The notes under the pieces were generated by a model. The model ran no database searches, had not been told where the DNA came from, and was given only the letters and a program-made list of their open reading frames with translations. Positions 45,029 to 56,553 of a stretch of DNA of 64,000 bases are shown here, piece by piece. This stretch comes from Methylophaga nitratireducenticrescens (GTDB taxonomy: Bacteria > Pseudomonadota > Gammaproteobacteria > Nitrosococcales > Methylophagaceae), in assembly GCF_000260985.4 (NCBI RefSeq), contig NC_017857.3, forward strand, positions 1,426,001 through 1,490,000, written 5' to 3'. Position 1 is the first letter of the stretch, and every line of letters begins with the position of its first letter. The translations under genes were made by a program, and so were the position numbers.

Positions 45029-45673
45029 GTGGAATATATTGCTCCCATTAGCTCTGCGGTTATGGCTCTTATCTGGGTGATTTATTTACAACTATTATTT
45101 GTTCAATATCGTCGCAGTAATCGACCTTATCTGATTTTTCACCACGCTCAGAATGAAAATCCCGATGCATTGTGCCTATTGGTCAATATGGGCGAGAGAG
45201 CAATTCATATTCAATGTGTCCAGGCCGTTGTAACGATGCAATCTGGAGAAATATATGAACTTGGTGTTACCCAGTTCAAACGGGTGAATGTGATGGAGCA
45301 AAATGTCCAGCAAACTCTGCGTCAGGGGCCATTGTTAAATGGAGGCTATCTGGTACTTGGAACTTTCAGGGATATTATTGAGAATGCTGAAGCAGCAAAA
45401 GGAGAGTCAATTGCGCTTGAACAGGTTGAAACGCTTGAATTAAGAGCAGCTGCTATACATGCGCCCAGTAAACACCCAGTGGGAGCCCGTCGCGATTTTA
45501 AGCTGAAGCATGACGGAGGCTTATGCATTTTTCCAAAACAGATCTCCACTGAGCAGATGGTGAATCGTAGACAACAGAAAGAGGTGATTAAATGGCTTGA
45601 AACAGAACTGAACCCAGTTAATCACCCCAAAGACAAAGATGATCAGGAAAAGCGAAAAGAGCCTCATCCCTAA
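45029..45673 (+). CDS. Hypothetical membrane-anchored protein
   Basis: Not recognised. The frame also opens at an ATG at 44939, but the GTG at 45029 (MEYIAPISSAVM) is preceded by AAGGAGG at 45018-45024, by far the best ribosome binding site, so 214 residues are annotated instead of 244. A single membrane helix (about 6-28, ISSAVMALIWVIYLQLLFV) precedes a soluble domain starting YRRSNRPYLIFHH, with CLLVNMGERAIHI and a charged C-terminus. The domain looks beta-rich, but no family is claimed. A repeat element hairpin (copy D) follows the stop and may end its transcript. Confidence 0.65.
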   Translation: MEYIAPISSAVMALIWVIYLQLLFVQYRRSNRPYLIFHHAQNENPDALCLLVNMGERAIHIQCVQAVVTMQSGEIYELGVTQFKRVNVMEQNVQQTLRQGPLLNGGYLVLGTFRDIIENAEAAKGESIALEQVETLELRAAAIHAPSKHPVGARRDFKLKHDGGLCIFPKQISTEQMVNRRQQKEVIKWLETELNPVNHPKDKDDQEKRKEPHP

Positions 45674-45677
45674 TCAT

Positions 45678-45735
45678 TAGGGTCTGTGATCTTTCAGTCA
45701 AAACAGTGACGACGATGAAAGATCAGCAGACCTTA
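45678..45735. repeat. Palindromic miniature element, copy D (minimal)
   Basis: A 58-bp block, TAGGGTCTGTGATCTTTCA at the left and TGAAAGATCAGCAGACCTTA at the right, that pair almost perfectly around about 20 bases of AACAG-type core. Its core TTTCAGTCAAAACAG matches the ends of copies A and B (TTTCAGTCACAACAG). It lies between convergent genes and could act as a terminator for both. Confidence 0.75.
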
Positions 45736-45759
45736 GGATCAAATGCAATTAGGAGTAGC

Positions 45760-46947
45760 TTATTGCTCAATAAATTCAGCAATGCGCTGTAAAGCATTTT
45801 GTAAATTACTTTCGCTGGTGGCAATTGATAAACGGATATGGTTTTTCAGACCGAACGCTGTTCCGGGAACCACAGCAACACCTTTTTCAATCAATAAGGC
45901 TTCGGCAAAGTCCATGTCATCGTTTAAATCTGGTTTGTTGGCCAACACACCGCTGATATCAGGAAATACGTAGAAAGTACCGTCTGTTTCCAAAGCAGTG
46001 ATGCCTTGCATCTTGTTAAGTGTTTCAACAACAAAGTCGTGGCGTTTTTTGAATTCAACCAGCATGGTTTGCACACAACCTTGAGCACCGTTTAATGCTT
46101 CGACTGAAGCAGCTTGCGAAATAGAGGTCGGATTTGAAGTGCTTTGCGATTGAATCTTTTTCATCGCGCCGATCAATTGAGCAGGGCCACCGGCATAACC
46201 AATACGCCAGCCAGTCATTGAATAGGCTTTGGATACACCATTCATAACGATTGTGCGGTCATATAAATCAGGGCAAGCCATCACGATGTTGTAAAACGGT
46301 TCATCGGCCCAATATATAAGTTCATACATGTCATCTGTAGCGATGAGAATGTCAGGATACTTACGCAACACTTCACCCAATGCTTCAAGTTCAGCTTTGG
46401 TGTAAGTCATGCCGGTCGGGTTGGAAGGGCTGTTGATGACAAATAACCGGGTTTTGTCGGTAATTGCATCTTCAAGTTGTTGCGGGGTAATTTTGTAACG
46501 TTGATCCCGGTCGCCAATAATAATGACGGGTTTGGCATCAGCGAGTAAAACCATATCAGGATAAGATACCCAGTAAGGGGCCGGGATAATTACTTCATCG
46601 CCAGACTCTAATAAAGCCTGTGCCAGATTAAAGAAGCTTTGTTTACCGCCACATGAAACCAGAATTTGATTGGCTTCATAAGTTAAACCGTTATCACGGG
46701 AAAACTTTTTGATGATGGCATTTTTCAGTTCAGCTGTACCATCAACTGCGGTGTACTTGGTTTGGCCCTTATCAAGCGCTTCGACTGCTGCTTGTTTAAT
46801 ATGATCCGGCGTATCGAAATCCGGTTCGCCGGCACCAAGACCGATAATATCTTTACCTTCGGCTCTCAAGGCCGCGGCGCGTGCGGTAATGGCTAAAGTA
46901 GGTGAGGGTTTGATGCTTTGAACGCGCTGTGAGAGTTTGATAGTCAA
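45760..46947 (-). CDS. aspC: Aspartate aminotransferase
   Basis: A 395-residue class I PLP aminotransferase. Motifs include GEPDFDTPDHI, CGGKQSFFNLAQALL, INSPSNPTGMTY, and the Schiff-base Lys in NGVSKAYSMTGWRIGYAGG, matching the subgroup Ib bacterial aspartate aminotransferases. It interconverts aspartate and oxaloacetate with glutamate and 2-oxoglutarate. This makes aspartate available for the ectoine pathway at the other end of the window. It is divergent from uvrB with a 72-base gap. Confidence 0.9.
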   Translation of the reverse strand: MTIKLSQRVQSIKPSPTLAITARAAALRAEGKDIIGLGAGEPDFDTPDHIKQAAVEALDKGQTKYTAVDGTAELKNAIIKKFSRDNGLTYEANQILVSCGGKQSFFNLAQALLESGDEVIIPAPYWVSYPDMVLLADAKPVIIIGDRDQRYKITPQQLEDAITDKTRLFVINSPSNPTGMTYTKAELEALGEVLRKYPDILIATDDMYELIYWADEPFYNIVMACPDLYDRTIVMNGVSKAYSMTGWRIGYAGGPAQLIGAMKKIQSQSTSNPTSISQAASVEALNGAQGCVQTMLVEFKKRHDFVVETLNKMQGITALETDGTFYVFPDISGVLANKPDLNDDMDFAEALLIEKGVAVVPGTAFGLKNHIRLSIATSESNLQNALQRIAEFIEQ

Positions 46948-47019
46948 AATCTGTCCTTCGAGAAACGATAGTGATTAGAAAACCGTAATATACGATAAAC
47001 ACGGACATTGCTAAAGAGT

Positions 47020-49032
47020 ATGAAAAAACAATTTGAATTAGTCTGCGAGTTTGAACCGGCGGGGGATCAACCAACTGCGATTGCGTCGCTGGTTGAGGGA
47101 TTAAACAACGGTGAAATGTGGCAGACCCTGTTGGGGGTCACCGGCTCGGGAAAAACCTTTACGATTGCCAATGTTGCGCAAGCTGTGCAGCGTCCGGTGA
47201 TGGTTCTGGCACCCAATAAAACGCTGGCTGCACAACTGTATAGTGAGATGAAAGAGTTCTTTCCCAATAATGCGGTGGAATATTTCGTGTCCTACTACGA
47301 TTATTATCAGCCGGAAGCCTATGTGCCGTCATCCGATACCTTTATAGATAAAGATGCCTCGGTGAACGAGCAGATTGAGCAAATGCGTTTATCGGCAACC
47401 AAAGCCATGCTGGAACGGCGCGATGCGATTATCGTCTCCAGTGTCTCCTGTATTTATGGCTTGGGTGATAAAGATGCCTATCTGGCAATGGTCATGCATC
47501 TGGTTCAGGGCGATATCATTAATCAACGCGAAATTTTACGGCGGCTCGCTGAATTGCAGTATTCGCGAAATGATATTGAATTGTCTCGCGGCACCTACCG
47601 GGTGCGTGGCGAAGTGATTGATATTTTCCCGGCAGAATCCGAACGTGATGCGGTGCGGGTTGAACTGTTTGATGATGAAGTTGAACAAATCAGCTATTTC
47701 GATCCGTTGACCGGGGAAATATTACAACGGATGAACCGCATTACCATTTATCCTAAAACTCACTATGCCACGCCGCGCGAGACCATTCTTGGTGCTGTGG
47801 ATTCGATCAAAGATGAATTACGTGAAAGATTGGCTGAACTAAATGAACAGAATAAATTAGTCGAAGCTCAGCGCTTAGAGCAGCGCACCCGTTTTGATAT
47901 CGAAATGTTATTAGAGCTTGGTTATTGCAACGGTATTGAAAACTATTCTCGACATTTATCGACTCGACAAGCAGGAGAGGCACCGCCCACTTTATTTGAT
48001 TACCTGCCTGATGATGCCATTTTGGTCATTGATGAAAGCCACGTGATGATTCCGCAGATTGGCGCGATGTATAAAGGTGATCGTTCACGTAAGGAAACGC
48101 TGGTGAATTATGGTTTCCGTTTGCCTTCTGCATTGGATAATCGTCCGTTGATGTTTGATGAATGGGAAAAGCTGGCACCACAGACCATTTTTGTTTCGGC
48201 TACACCAGGGAAATATGAAGCGGAACATGCTGGCAATATTGTCGAACAGGTAGTGCGTCCAACCGGGTTAATCGATCCTGAGGTGGAAATTCGTCCGGTT
48301 GGCACCCAGGTCGATGATTTGCTTTCCGAGATTACTAAACGCACTGCTGTTAACGAGCGTGTTCTGGTCACCACATTGACCAAACGCATGTCAGAAGATC
48401 TCACTGATTATCTGCGCGAGCACAACGTCAAGGTGCGATATCTGCATTCGGATATCGATACGGTCGAACGGATGGAGATTCTGCGTGATCTTCGGCTGGG
48501 GGAATTTGACGTGCTGGTGGGTATCAACTTACTCAGGGAAGGACTGGATTTACCTGAAGTCTCGCTGGTAGCGATTCTGGATGCCGATAAAGAAGGGTTC
48601 CTGCGCAGTGACCGTTCACTGATTCAGACCATCGGGCGTGCAGCGCGAAACCTCAATGGTAAAGCGATTTTATATGCAGACAAGATTACCGGTTCAATGC
48701 AACGGGCAATTGATGAAACCGATCGGCGGCGTGAAAAACAGATTGCTCATAATCTGGAGCATGGCATTACCCCGATTGGAATTATCAAATCGATTCGTGG
48801 TGGCATGGATGATTCGAAAAGCAAAAAAGAGGAAAAACTGCGCTTTGCCGAAGTGGCTGAAGAACATGCCAAATATGCTTCTTTATCACCTCAGCAATTG
48901 GCTAAACGAATTCAACAGATTGAAAATGCGATGTATAAACACGCACAGAACCTGGAGTTTGAAGAAGCGGCTAAATTAAGAGATGAACTTGATAAAGTAA
49001 GAAAGATGGCGCTAGGGCCGGTTGCTTTGTAA
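47020..49032 (+). CDS. uvrB: Excinuclease ABC subunit B
   Basis: A 670-residue UvrB. The ATG at 47020 ([18 protein letters not shown]) is used rather than a TTG at 47008, since family members begin there. Helicase motif I is [10 protein letters not shown], motif II is IDESH, the beta-hairpin region is [15 protein letters not shown], and the UVR motif closes the protein ([13 protein letters not shown]). It loads on damaged DNA with UvrA and recruits UvrC in nucleotide excision repair. Complete and typical in length. Confidence 0.96.
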   Translation: MKKQFELVCEFEPAGDQPTAIASLVEGLNNGEMWQTLLGVTGSGKTFTIANVAQAVQRPVMVLAPNKTLAAQLYSEMKEFFPNNAVEYFVSYYDYYQPEAYVPSSDTFIDKDASVNEQIEQMRLSATKAMLERRDAIIVSSVSCIYGLGDKDAYLAMVMHLVQGDIINQREILRRLAELQYSRNDIELSRGTYRVRGEVIDIFPAESERDAVRVELFDDEVEQISYFDPLTGEILQRMNRITIYPKTHYATPRETILGAVDSIKDELRERLAELNEQNKLVEAQRLEQRTRFDIEMLLELGYCNGIENYSRHLSTRQAGEAPPTLFDYLPDDAILVIDESHVMIPQIGAMYKGDRSRKETLVNYGFRLPSALDNRPLMFDEWEKLAPQTIFVSATPGKYEAEHAGNIVEQVVRPTGLIDPEVEIRPVGTQVDDLLSEITKRTAVNERVLVTTLTKRMSEDLTDYLREHNVKVRYLHSDIDTVERMEILRDLRLGEFDVLVGINLLREGLDLPEVSLVAILDADKEGFLRSDRSLIQTIGRAARNLNGKAILYADKITGSMQRAIDETDRRREKQIAHNLEHGITPIGIIKSIRGGMDDSKSKKEEKLRFAEVAEEHAKYASLSPQQLAKRIQQIENAMYKHAQNLEFEEAAKLRDELDKVRKMALGPVAL

Positions 49033-49088
49033 TAGACACCTACTTAGTATGTATGGAAATACTTAGTTCTATTGGCGGTATAAAGCGC

Positions 49089-49116
49089 TTGCAAAATATG
49101 CCTGACTGCGTATAAT
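49089..49116 (+). promoter_or_regulatory. Sigma-70 promoter for tRNA-Val
   Basis: TTGCAA (49089-49094) and TATAAT (49111-49116) are 16 bases apart, placing the start near 49123, 10 bases before the tRNA. The discriminator is GC-rich (TTCGCGC), as in stringently controlled stable-RNA promoters. Confidence 0.75.
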
Positions 49117-49132
49117 TTCGCGCTTCACAGCA

Positions 49133-49208
49133 GGCACGTAGCTCAGTTGGTTAGAGCACCACCTTGACATGGTGGGGGTCGTTGGTTCGAATCCAATCGT
49201 GCCTACCA
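49133..49208 (+). tRNA. tRNA-Val (anticodon GAC)
   Basis: A 76-base tRNA. The D-arm reads TAGCTCAGTTGGTTAGAGCA, the anticodon stem CCACC/GGTGG encloses TTGACAT with anticodon GAC, the T-arm has GGTTCGAATCC, and CCA is encoded. The seventh acceptor pair is a T-T mismatch. Confidence 0.95.
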
Positions 49209-49221
49209 GATATATACATCA

Positions 49222-49250
49222 AGCACCTCTTGCAGGTGCTTTTTGGTTTT
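49222..49250 (+). terminator. Terminator or attenuator between tRNA-Val and thrS
   Basis: AGCACCT, a 5-base loop and AGGTGCT are followed by TTTTGGTTTTT. It ends the tRNA transcript and leaves 37 bases before the thrS start, so it might also attenuate thrS if transcription reads through. Confidence 0.8.
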
Positions 49251-49287
49251 TAAGGCCTCTCGTATTGGCCACAACCAAGGATATAGT

Positions 49288-51213
49288 ATGATTTCAATTA
49301 CCCTTCCTGATGGCAGTCAACGCCAGTTCGATCATCCCGTTTCCATTCATGATGTTGCTGCCGATATCGGTACCGGTTTAGCCCGTGCTGCTCTGGCAGG
49401 CAAAGTGAATGGCAAACTTGTCGATACCAATTACGTTATAGAAGATGATGCTGAACTTGCCATCATCACCGAACGTGATGCAGAAGGGCTCGATATCATC
49501 CGACATTCGACCTCACATCTGTTAGCTCAAGCTGTAAAACAACTTTATCCCGATGCACAGGTCACTATTGGCCCGGTTATCGAAGATGGCTTTTACTACG
49601 ATTTTTCCTATCCAAAAGGTTTTACACCGGAAGATTTGCAGAAAATCGAAAAACGCATGGAAGAGCTGGTCAAGCAAGATCTGCAAGTGGTTCGTGAAGA
49701 AGTCACCCGCGATGCAGCAGTGCAGATTTTTCGTGAAATGGGTGAAGAATATAAAGCTCAGATCATCGAAGACATTCCAAAGGATGAAATCCTGTCTGTA
49801 TACCGCCAGGGCGAATTCATGGATTTATGCCGTGGTCCGCACGTACCGAATACCGGAAAACTTAAAGCATTCAAACTGATGAAACTGGCCGGTGCTTACT
49901 GGCGTGGTAAATCTGAAAACGAAATGCTGCAGCGTATTTACGGTACTGCCTGGTCAGATAAAAAAGACCTGAAAGCCTACCTACATCGTTTGGAAGAAGC
50001 CGAAAAGCGTGACCATCGGAAGTTGGCGAAAAGTCTGGATCTGTTCCATCTGCAGGATGAAGCGGCTGGTATGATCTTCTGGCATGACAATGGCTGGCGA
50101 ATTTATCGCGAAGTTGAAAAATATATTCGCGACGTACTGGCTCAAAATGACTATCAGGAAGTGCGCACCCCTCAGGTTGTGGATCGCAGTTTGTGGGAAA
50201 AGTCCGGTCACTGGGATAAATTTGGTGACATGATTTTCAGCACCCATTCGGAAAACCGTGATTACGCGGTTAAACCGATGAACTGCCCTTGTCATATCCA
50301 GATATTTAATCAGGGTCTGAAAAGCTACCGTGATTTACCTTTACGTATGGCCGAGTTTGGTTCATGCCATCGTAATGAACCATCCGGTACCTTGCATGGT
50401 TTGATGCGTCTGCGTGGATTCACTCAGGATGATGCGCATATCTTCTGTACTGAAGATCAAATTCAGACCGAGGTTTCTACCTTTATAGATCTATTGTTTA
50501 ACGTTTATGCCGATTTTGGTTTTAACGAGATTATTATCAAATTGTCGACTCGTCCGGAAAATCGTGTCGGTAGTGATGCCGTCTGGGATAAAGCGGAACA
50601 TGCGCTTGAACAGGCATTAAATGCCAAAGATCTGGACTGGGAACTGCAACCCGGCGAGGGTGCCTTCTACGGACCGAAGATCGAATTCTCTTTAAAAGAT
50701 TGTCTGGGACGGGTCTGGCAGTGCGGCACCATTCAGGTGGATTTCTCAATGCCCGGAAGATTAGATGCAACTTATGTGGCTGATGATGGTTCCAAACAGG
50801 TACCGGTAATGCTGCATCGTGCGATTCTTGGATCACTCGAGCGATTTATCGGTATACTCATTGAAGAATATGCTGGCGCGTTTCCGGCATGGCTTGCACC
50901 TCGTCAGGTTATGGTCATGGGAATTACCGATAAACAGTCAGATTATGTTCAAAAAATTGCCCAACAATTGAAAAATCAGGGATTTAGAGCTGATACGGAC
51001 TTGAGAAATGAGAAGATTGGCTTTAAAATACGCGAGCACACATTGCGTCGCGTACCTTATCTAATCGTTGTTGGGGATCGCGAAGCACAAGAAAATGCCG
51101 TGGCAGTACGTACTCGCAAAGGCGAAGATTTAGGCGCTATGTCGCTTGAGAGCTTCGTTTCCTTGCTTCAAGAAGACGTCGCTCGCCGCGGTCGAATTAT
51201 TTTAGAGGATTAA
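49288..51213 (+). CDS. thrS: Threonyl-tRNA synthetase
   Basis: A 641-residue class II synthetase. The ATG at 49288 ([14 protein letters not shown]) is preceded by AAGGA (49276-49280). Domains in order are TGS (about 1-62), the editing domain with [16 protein letters not shown] (HxxxH near residue 73), the class II core with NCPCHIQIF and [15 protein letters not shown] (motif 2), and motif 3 [15 protein letters not shown], then an anticodon-binding domain. First gene of the thrS-infC-rpmI-rplT cluster. Confidence 0.96.
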   Translation: MISITLPDGSQRQFDHPVSIHDVAADIGTGLARAALAGKVNGKLVDTNYVIEDDAELAIITERDAEGLDIIRHSTSHLLAQAVKQLYPDAQVTIGPVIEDGFYYDFSYPKGFTPEDLQKIEKRMEELVKQDLQVVREEVTRDAAVQIFREMGEEYKAQIIEDIPKDEILSVYRQGEFMDLCRGPHVPNTGKLKAFKLMKLAGAYWRGKSENEMLQRIYGTAWSDKKDLKAYLHRLEEAEKRDHRKLAKSLDLFHLQDEAAGMIFWHDNGWRIYREVEKYIRDVLAQNDYQEVRTPQVVDRSLWEKSGHWDKFGDMIFSTHSENRDYAVKPMNCPCHIQIFNQGLKSYRDLPLRMAEFGSCHRNEPSGTLHGLMRLRGFTQDDAHIFCTEDQIQTEVSTFIDLLFNVYADFGFNEIIIKLSTRPENRVGSDAVWDKAEHALEQALNAKDLDWELQPGEGAFYGPKIEFSLKDCLGRVWQCGTIQVDFSMPGRLDATYVADDGSKQVPVMLHRAILGSLERFIGILIEEYAGAFPAWLAPRQVMVMGITDKQSDYVQKIAQQLKNQGFRADTDLRNEKIGFKIREHTLRRVPYLIVVGDREAQENAVAVRTRKGEDLGAMSLESFVSLLQEDVARRGRIILED

Positions 51214-51217
51214 AAAC

Positions 51218-51736
51218 ATCGCTACAGATCAAAAAAGGCTGAATTCTGAAATCACAGCCAGAGAAATTCGTGTAACCGATGCAAACGGTGAACAATTAGG
51301 TATTATTCCGTTGGCGAAAGCCTTGGAATTAGCTGAAGAAGCCGAGCTGGATTTGGTGGAGATTGCCCCACAGGCAGAACCACCTGTCTGCCGTATTATG
51401 GATTACGGTAAGTATGTGTTTGAGGCTAATAAACAAAAAGCCATTGCTAAGAAAAAGCAAAAACAGATACAGGTTAAGGAAATAAAATTCCGACCAGGGA
51501 CGGAAGAGGGTGACTATCAGGTAAAACTACGCAACCTGACACGTTTCCTCGAAGAAGGTAATAAAACCAAAGTCAGCCTCCGCTTTCGTGGACGTGAAAT
51601 GGCCCATCAGGAATTAGGACTGAAACTGCTCGAACGAGTAGCCGAAGATCTGAAAGATCTGTCAGTCATTGAGCAACATCCGAAGAAAGAGGGTCGGCAA
51701 ATGATTATGGTTTTGGCGCCAAGTAATAAAAAATAA
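51218..51736 (+). CDS. infC: Translation initiation factor IF-3 with non-canonical start
   Basis: IF-3 of 172 residues with both domains: [13 protein letters not shown] at the end of the N-domain, the basic linker [17 protein letters not shown], and [13 protein letters not shown] and [10 protein letters not shown] in the C-domain. There is no ATG, GTG or TTG at the homologous N-terminus; the first in-frame candidates are ATT at 51209 and ATC at 51218. AGAGG at 51204-51208 is 9 bases before the ATC, so ATC is annotated. Rare AUU-type starts in infC let IF-3 repress its own synthesis. It starts 4 bases after the thrS stop. Confidence 0.88.
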   Translation: MATDQKRLNSEITAREIRVTDANGEQLGIIPLAKALELAEEAELDLVEIAPQAEPPVCRIMDYGKYVFEANKQKAIAKKKQKQIQVKEIKFRPGTEEGDYQVKLRNLTRFLEEGNKTKVSLRFRGREMAHQELGLKLLERVAEDLKDLSVIEQHPKKEGRQMIMVLAPSNKK

Positions 51737-51768
51737 CTATTAATTAAATTAACAATGCGGAGTTCCAA

Positions 51769-51966
51769 ATGCCAAAATTGAAAAATCATAGCGGTGCAGC
51801 GAAGCGTTTCAAACGCACCGGTAGCGGAAAGTTCAAACGTGCTCAAGCGTTTACTAGCCATATCCTGACCAAGAAAAGCACTAAGCGGAAACGCCAACTG
51901 CGTTCCACGCTGACAATCTGTAAAGCAGATCATTTGTCAGTCCGCAAATTATTGCCTCTTCTATAA
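51769..51966 (+). CDS. rpmI: 50S ribosomal protein L35
   Basis: A 65-residue basic protein with [20 protein letters not shown] at the start and [13 protein letters not shown], the standard L35 pattern. It is preceded by GGAG at 51759-51762 and sits between infC and rplT as in most bacteria. Confidence 0.96.
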   Translation: MPKLKNHSGAAKRFKRTGSGKFKRAQAFTSHILTKKSTKRKRQLRSTLTICKADHLSVRKLLPLL

Positions 51967-51981
51967 TTAAGGAGTATTCCA

Positions 51982-52341
51982 ATGGCTAGAGTAAAACGTG
52001 GTGTAACAGCCAGAGCCCGTCACAAAAAAGTTATCGCGCAGGCCAAAGGCTATTATGGTCGTCGCAAGAATGTCTATCGTGTTGCTGTCCAGGCAGTTAC
52101 CAAAGCCGGTCAATATGCATACCGTGATCGTCGTCAGAAAAAACGTGTATTTCGTACATTGTGGATTGCGCGTATTAACGCTGCTGCCCGTGAATGTGGA
52201 ATTTCGTACAGTCGTTTGATCGATGGTCTGAAAAAATCATCTATTGAAATCGATCGTAAAGTACTGGCCGATATTGCTTATCACGATTCTGCTGCATTTG
52301 CTGCTATTGCTGCAAAAGCAAAGGCGGCTTTGGCTAACTAA
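51982..52341 (+). CDS. rplT: 50S ribosomal protein L20
   Basis: A 119-residue protein: [20 protein letters not shown], then [12 protein letters not shown] and [21 protein letters not shown]-type segments of L20. It binds 23S rRNA early in 50S assembly and represses its own operon in E. coli. It begins 15 bases after rpmI and ends before a terminator. Confidence 0.96.
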   Translation: MARVKRGVTARARHKKVIAQAKGYYGRRKNVYRVAVQAVTKAGQYAYRDRRQKKRVFRTLWIARINAAARECGISYSRLIDGLKKSSIEIDRKVLADIAYHDSAAFAAIAAKAKAALAN

Positions 52342-52386
52342 TCAGTCGGTTCGCTTTAGCGCGGATCTTATTATTAGTTACACAGG

Positions 52387-52414
52387 AAAGGGCCGTTGAT
52401 GACGGCCCTTTTTT
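52387..52414 (+). terminator. Terminator or attenuator ahead of pheS
   Basis: AAAGGGCCGT, a 5-base loop and ACGGCCCTTT are followed by a T-run. In E. coli an attenuator with the pheM leader peptide sits here. A short ORF (ATG at 52399) overlaps the 3' arm and does not precede the hairpin, so a pheM-like control is not supported. Confidence 0.85.
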
Positions 52415-52426
52415 ATTTCTGATTGA

Positions 52427-53482
<1,056 letters not shown>

Positions 53483-53497
53483 GATAGGAAGTTCGCC

Positions 53498-55873
53498 ATG
53501 AAATTAAGCGAAAATTGGCTACGTGAATGGGTAAATCCTGATTTTGATGTGCAGGTTATTGCCGAGAAACTGACTCAGGCGGGTCTGGAAGTTGATTCGG
53601 TTTCGCCTGTGGCCGGGGATTTCTCAGGCGTATTGGTCGGGCAGGTGAAATCAGTTGTAGCGCACCCGGATGCTGACAAATTGCGTGTCTGTGAAGTGGA
53701 TGTTGCCGGTGATGCGTTATTACATATTGTCTGCGGTGCCAGCAACGTTCGTGAAGGTTTGAAAATTCCGGTTGCCGTCGTTGGTGCAGTCTTGCCAGGT
53801 GATTTTAAAATTAAAAAAGCCAAACTGCGTGGTGAACCCTCTTTCGGTATGTTGTGTTCTGCTAAAGAACTCGGCTTGGCTGAATCCTCTGATGGACTGA
53901 TGGAATTACCGGCTGATGCACCTGTTGGCAGTGATATTCGCGATTATCTGGCATTAAATGATTTCACGATTGAAGTCGATTTAACCCCAAACCGTAGTGA
54001 TTGCCTGGGGGTTGCCGGTATTGCACGCGAATTGGGCGTGATTAGTCGAACCAATCTGACACCGGTAACTATTGATGAAATAGCGGCAACTGTTCAGACA
54101 ACATTTCCAGTTTCAGTAGAAGCCAAACAAGCCTGCCCGAATTATATTGGTCGGGTGATTGAAAATATCAATCCTGATGCGAAAACGCCGTTATGGATGC
54201 AGGAAAAACTGCGTCGCAGTGGATTACGGAGTCTGAGCGCCGTGGTGGATATTACGAACTATGTGATGTTGGAGCTGGGTCAACCGATGCATGCATTTGA
54301 TCTGCAGAAGTTACAGCAGAGCATTATTGTAAGGTTTGCCAAGACAGATGAAAAACTGGCTTTATTAGATGGTCAGCAAGTTGAGATTGCTGAACAGACA
54401 TTGGTGATTGCCGATGCCTCTGGTCCGCTGGCTCTTGCGGGTGTAATGGGCGGAGAAGCTTCCGCGGTTGATGATAAAACAACCTCACTGTTTCTCGAGG
54501 CGGCTTTTTTCACACCTGATGCGATTGCAGGGCAGGCCAGAAGTTATGGATTACATACTGATTCATCTCATCGCTTTGAGCGTGGTGTTGATCCTCAATT
54601 GGCTCAACAGGCAATGCAACGCGCCACTCAGTTGATTCTGGAAATTGCCGGTGGTCAGGCAGGCCCGCTTACTGTAGTCCGTGAAGAAAGTGCATTACCT
54701 GAAACACCGCAAATCCTGCTACGTGCAAATCGAATTAAACGCGTATTGGGAATTGAGATAGAAGCTGCTGAAGTAGAAGAACAGCTGACACGGTTGGGTC
54801 TGGAAGTTACGCAAGTTAGAGAGGGCTGGCTGGTGATTGTGCCAAGTTTCCGTTTTGATATTACTATCGAAGTCGATTTGATTGAAGAATTGGGTCGTCT
54901 TTACGGCTATGATCGCTTACCTCAAACCCGTCCTAAAATCAGTGTATTGCCAGGTGCAATATCTGAACAACAGCTTGCAGCAGAACGACTACAAAACCTA
55001 TTGGTAGATCGTGGTTATTTTGAAGCGATCACCTACAGTTTTGTTGATCCGGCTATGCAACAGCATTTTGCTGATAGTGAAGCCGAACCTATCAAGTTAG
55101 CCAATCCGATTTCTGCTGATTTGTCAGTGATGCGTCATTCACTTTGGCCGGGTCTGGTGCAAGCAATGGTTTATAACCTGAATCGTCAACATGACCGGAT
55201 TAGATTGTTTGAAGTGGGTCGTGTATTCCGAGGTGAATTGGCTGATATCGATCAGTATCTGTGTATTGGCGGACTGGTCTATGGTGATGTTAATCCTGAA
55301 CAATGGTCGGAAAAAAATCGTAAAGTTGATTTTTATGATGTTAAAGCTGATGTCGAGGCGTTATTGGCGCTGGGAAATGGCAAGGTCGAATTTCGCGCTG
55401 AAACACATCCTGCATTGCATCCTGGACAATCTGCACGTATCTATCAAAATGATAAACCGGTGGGTTGGATGGGAGCACTGCATCCCAAACTCAATAAGCC
55501 ATTAGGTTTTACTGGGAAAGCGTATGTTTTCGAATTGGCATTAACGGTTTGTCTGCAATCTGCCATTCCAACATTTACTGCTTTATCGCGTTATCCTGCT
55601 ATTCGCAGAGATCTCGCATTAGTTGTCGACAATTCCATTGTAGCCGTTGAAATTGAGCATTGCCTGAAAGGTATCGAGTCTGATATTCTTAAGTCAATTC
55701 AATTGTTTGACGTTTATTCTGGAGATGGTGTCGAGCTTGGCAAAAAGAGTATTGCGGTCGCTTTCCATCTTCAACATGGTGAGCGAACCATGACCGACGA
55801 TGAAGTCGATGCATTAATGCTGCAAATCACCAACAAGCTGCAAAGTGAGTTGGGTGCAGTTGTTAGAACCTAA
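53498..55873 (+). CDS. pheT: Phenylalanyl-tRNA synthetase beta subunit
   Basis: A 791-residue protein with the usual beta-subunit domains: a tRNA-binding EMAP-like domain (about 40-150, ADKLRVCEVDVAG), B3/B4 editing domains (LRSLSAVVDITNYVM), B5 and a C-terminal anticodon-binding domain (RRDLALVVDNSI). It forms the heterotetramer with PheS and hydrolyses tyrosyl-tRNA-Phe. Length is typical. Confidence 0.96.
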   Translation: MKLSENWLREWVNPDFDVQVIAEKLTQAGLEVDSVSPVAGDFSGVLVGQVKSVVAHPDADKLRVCEVDVAGDALLHIVCGASNVREGLKIPVAVVGAVLPGDFKIKKAKLRGEPSFGMLCSAKELGLAESSDGLMELPADAPVGSDIRDYLALNDFTIEVDLTPNRSDCLGVAGIARELGVISRTNLTPVTIDEIAATVQTTFPVSVEAKQACPNYIGRVIENINPDAKTPLWMQEKLRRSGLRSLSAVVDITNYVMLELGQPMHAFDLQKLQQSIIVRFAKTDEKLALLDGQQVEIAEQTLVIADASGPLALAGVMGGEASAVDDKTTSLFLEAAFFTPDAIAGQARSYGLHTDSSHRFERGVDPQLAQQAMQRATQLILEIAGGQAGPLTVVREESALPETPQILLRANRIKRVLGIEIEAAEVEEQLTRLGLEVTQVREGWLVIVPSFRFDITIEVDLIEELGRLYGYDRLPQTRPKISVLPGAISEQQLAAERLQNLLVDRGYFEAITYSFVDPAMQQHFADSEAEPIKLANPISADLSVMRHSLWPGLVQAMVYNLNRQHDRIRLFEVGRVFRGELADIDQYLCIGGLVYGDVNPEQWSEKNRKVDFYDVKADVEALLALGNGKVEFRAETHPALHPGQSARIYQNDKPVGWMGALHPKLNKPLGFTGKAYVFELALTVCLQSAIPTFTALSRYPAIRRDLALVVDNSIVAVEIEHCLKGIESDILKSIQLFDVYSGDGVELGKKSIAVAFHLQHGERTMTDDEVDALMLQITNKLQSELGAVVRT

Positions 55874-55905
55874 CGTCGGTTCAATAATAAGAATAGAGGT
55901 AAAGA

Positions 55906-56202
55906 ATGGCACTCACAAAAGCCGATATGACTGAACAACTTTATGAAGAGTTGGGATTTAATAAACGTGAAGCAAAAGAACTGGTCGAAATGTTCTTTGA
56001 AGAAATCCGTGGAGCACTTGAGGAAGGTGATCAAGTGAAACTTTCAGGATTTGGTAATTTTGAACTGCGCGATAAAAATGAACGGCCTGGCCGTAACCCG
56101 AAAACGGGTGAAGAAATTCCAATCACCGCCCGTCGTGTTGTTACTTTTCGTCCTGGCCAAAAACTGAAAGCAAGGGTGGACAGTTATGCTAGAGGCGAGT
56201 AA
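55906..56202 (+). CDS. ihfA: Integration host factor alpha subunit
   Basis: A 98-residue HU/IHF-family protein: [40 protein letters not shown] with the DNA-intercalating arm [21 protein letters not shown] bends DNA at specific sites together with IhfB, which is not in the window. Place after pheT is conserved in gammaproteobacteria. The next gene starts inside its 3' end. Confidence 0.96.
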   Translation: MALTKADMTEQLYEELGFNKREAKELVEMFFEEIRGALEEGDQVKLSGFGNFELRDKNERPGRNPKTGEEIPITARRVVTFRPGQKLKARVDSYARGE

Positions 56203-56548
56203 TAACAACGAACTACCTGCAATTCCGGGTAAACGTTACTTTACCATTGGTGAAGTCAGTGAGTTATGTGGTGTGAAACCACATGTACTGCGCTATTGGG
56301 AACAGGAGTTTACCCAACTCAAACCCGTTAAACGCCGTGGTAATCGCCGTTACTACCAACGCCATGATGTGGTGCTGATTCGTGAAATTCGTGGCTTGCT
56401 TTATGAACAGGGGTTTACCATTGGCGGTGCCCGCCAGCAATTGGAAACAGAACACAAACCGGAAGCTGCCCCCAGTAATGAAAATCGCAAACAACTGATT
56501 GATGAAATGCTGAAAGAGCTGGAACAAATTCGTACGATACTGGCTTAA
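56186..56548 (+). CDS. MerR-family regulator downstream of ihfA
   Basis: A 120-residue MerR-type protein. The winged helix-turn-helix (about 18-80) reads [25 protein letters not shown] then [19 protein letters not shown], and a short coiled-coil tail follows. It lacks metal-binding Cys residues and a long effector domain. The ATG at 56186 overlaps ihfA by 17 bases. The pheT-ihfA-merR order is widespread in gammaproteobacteria, but the protein's targets are not established. Confidence 0.88.
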   Translation: MLEASNNNELPAIPGKRYFTIGEVSELCGVKPHVLRYWEQEFTQLKPVKRRGNRRYYQRHDVVLIREIRGLLYEQGFTIGGARQQLETEHKPEAAPSNENRKQLIDEMLKELEQIRTILA

Positions 56549-56553
56549 TACGT

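Noticed and set aside
52399-52422. Short ORF (MTALFYF) that resembles a pheM-type leader peptide
   Set aside because: It overlaps the loop and 3' arm of the terminator instead of preceding it, so it could not control attenuation in the known way; Phe content is also low.
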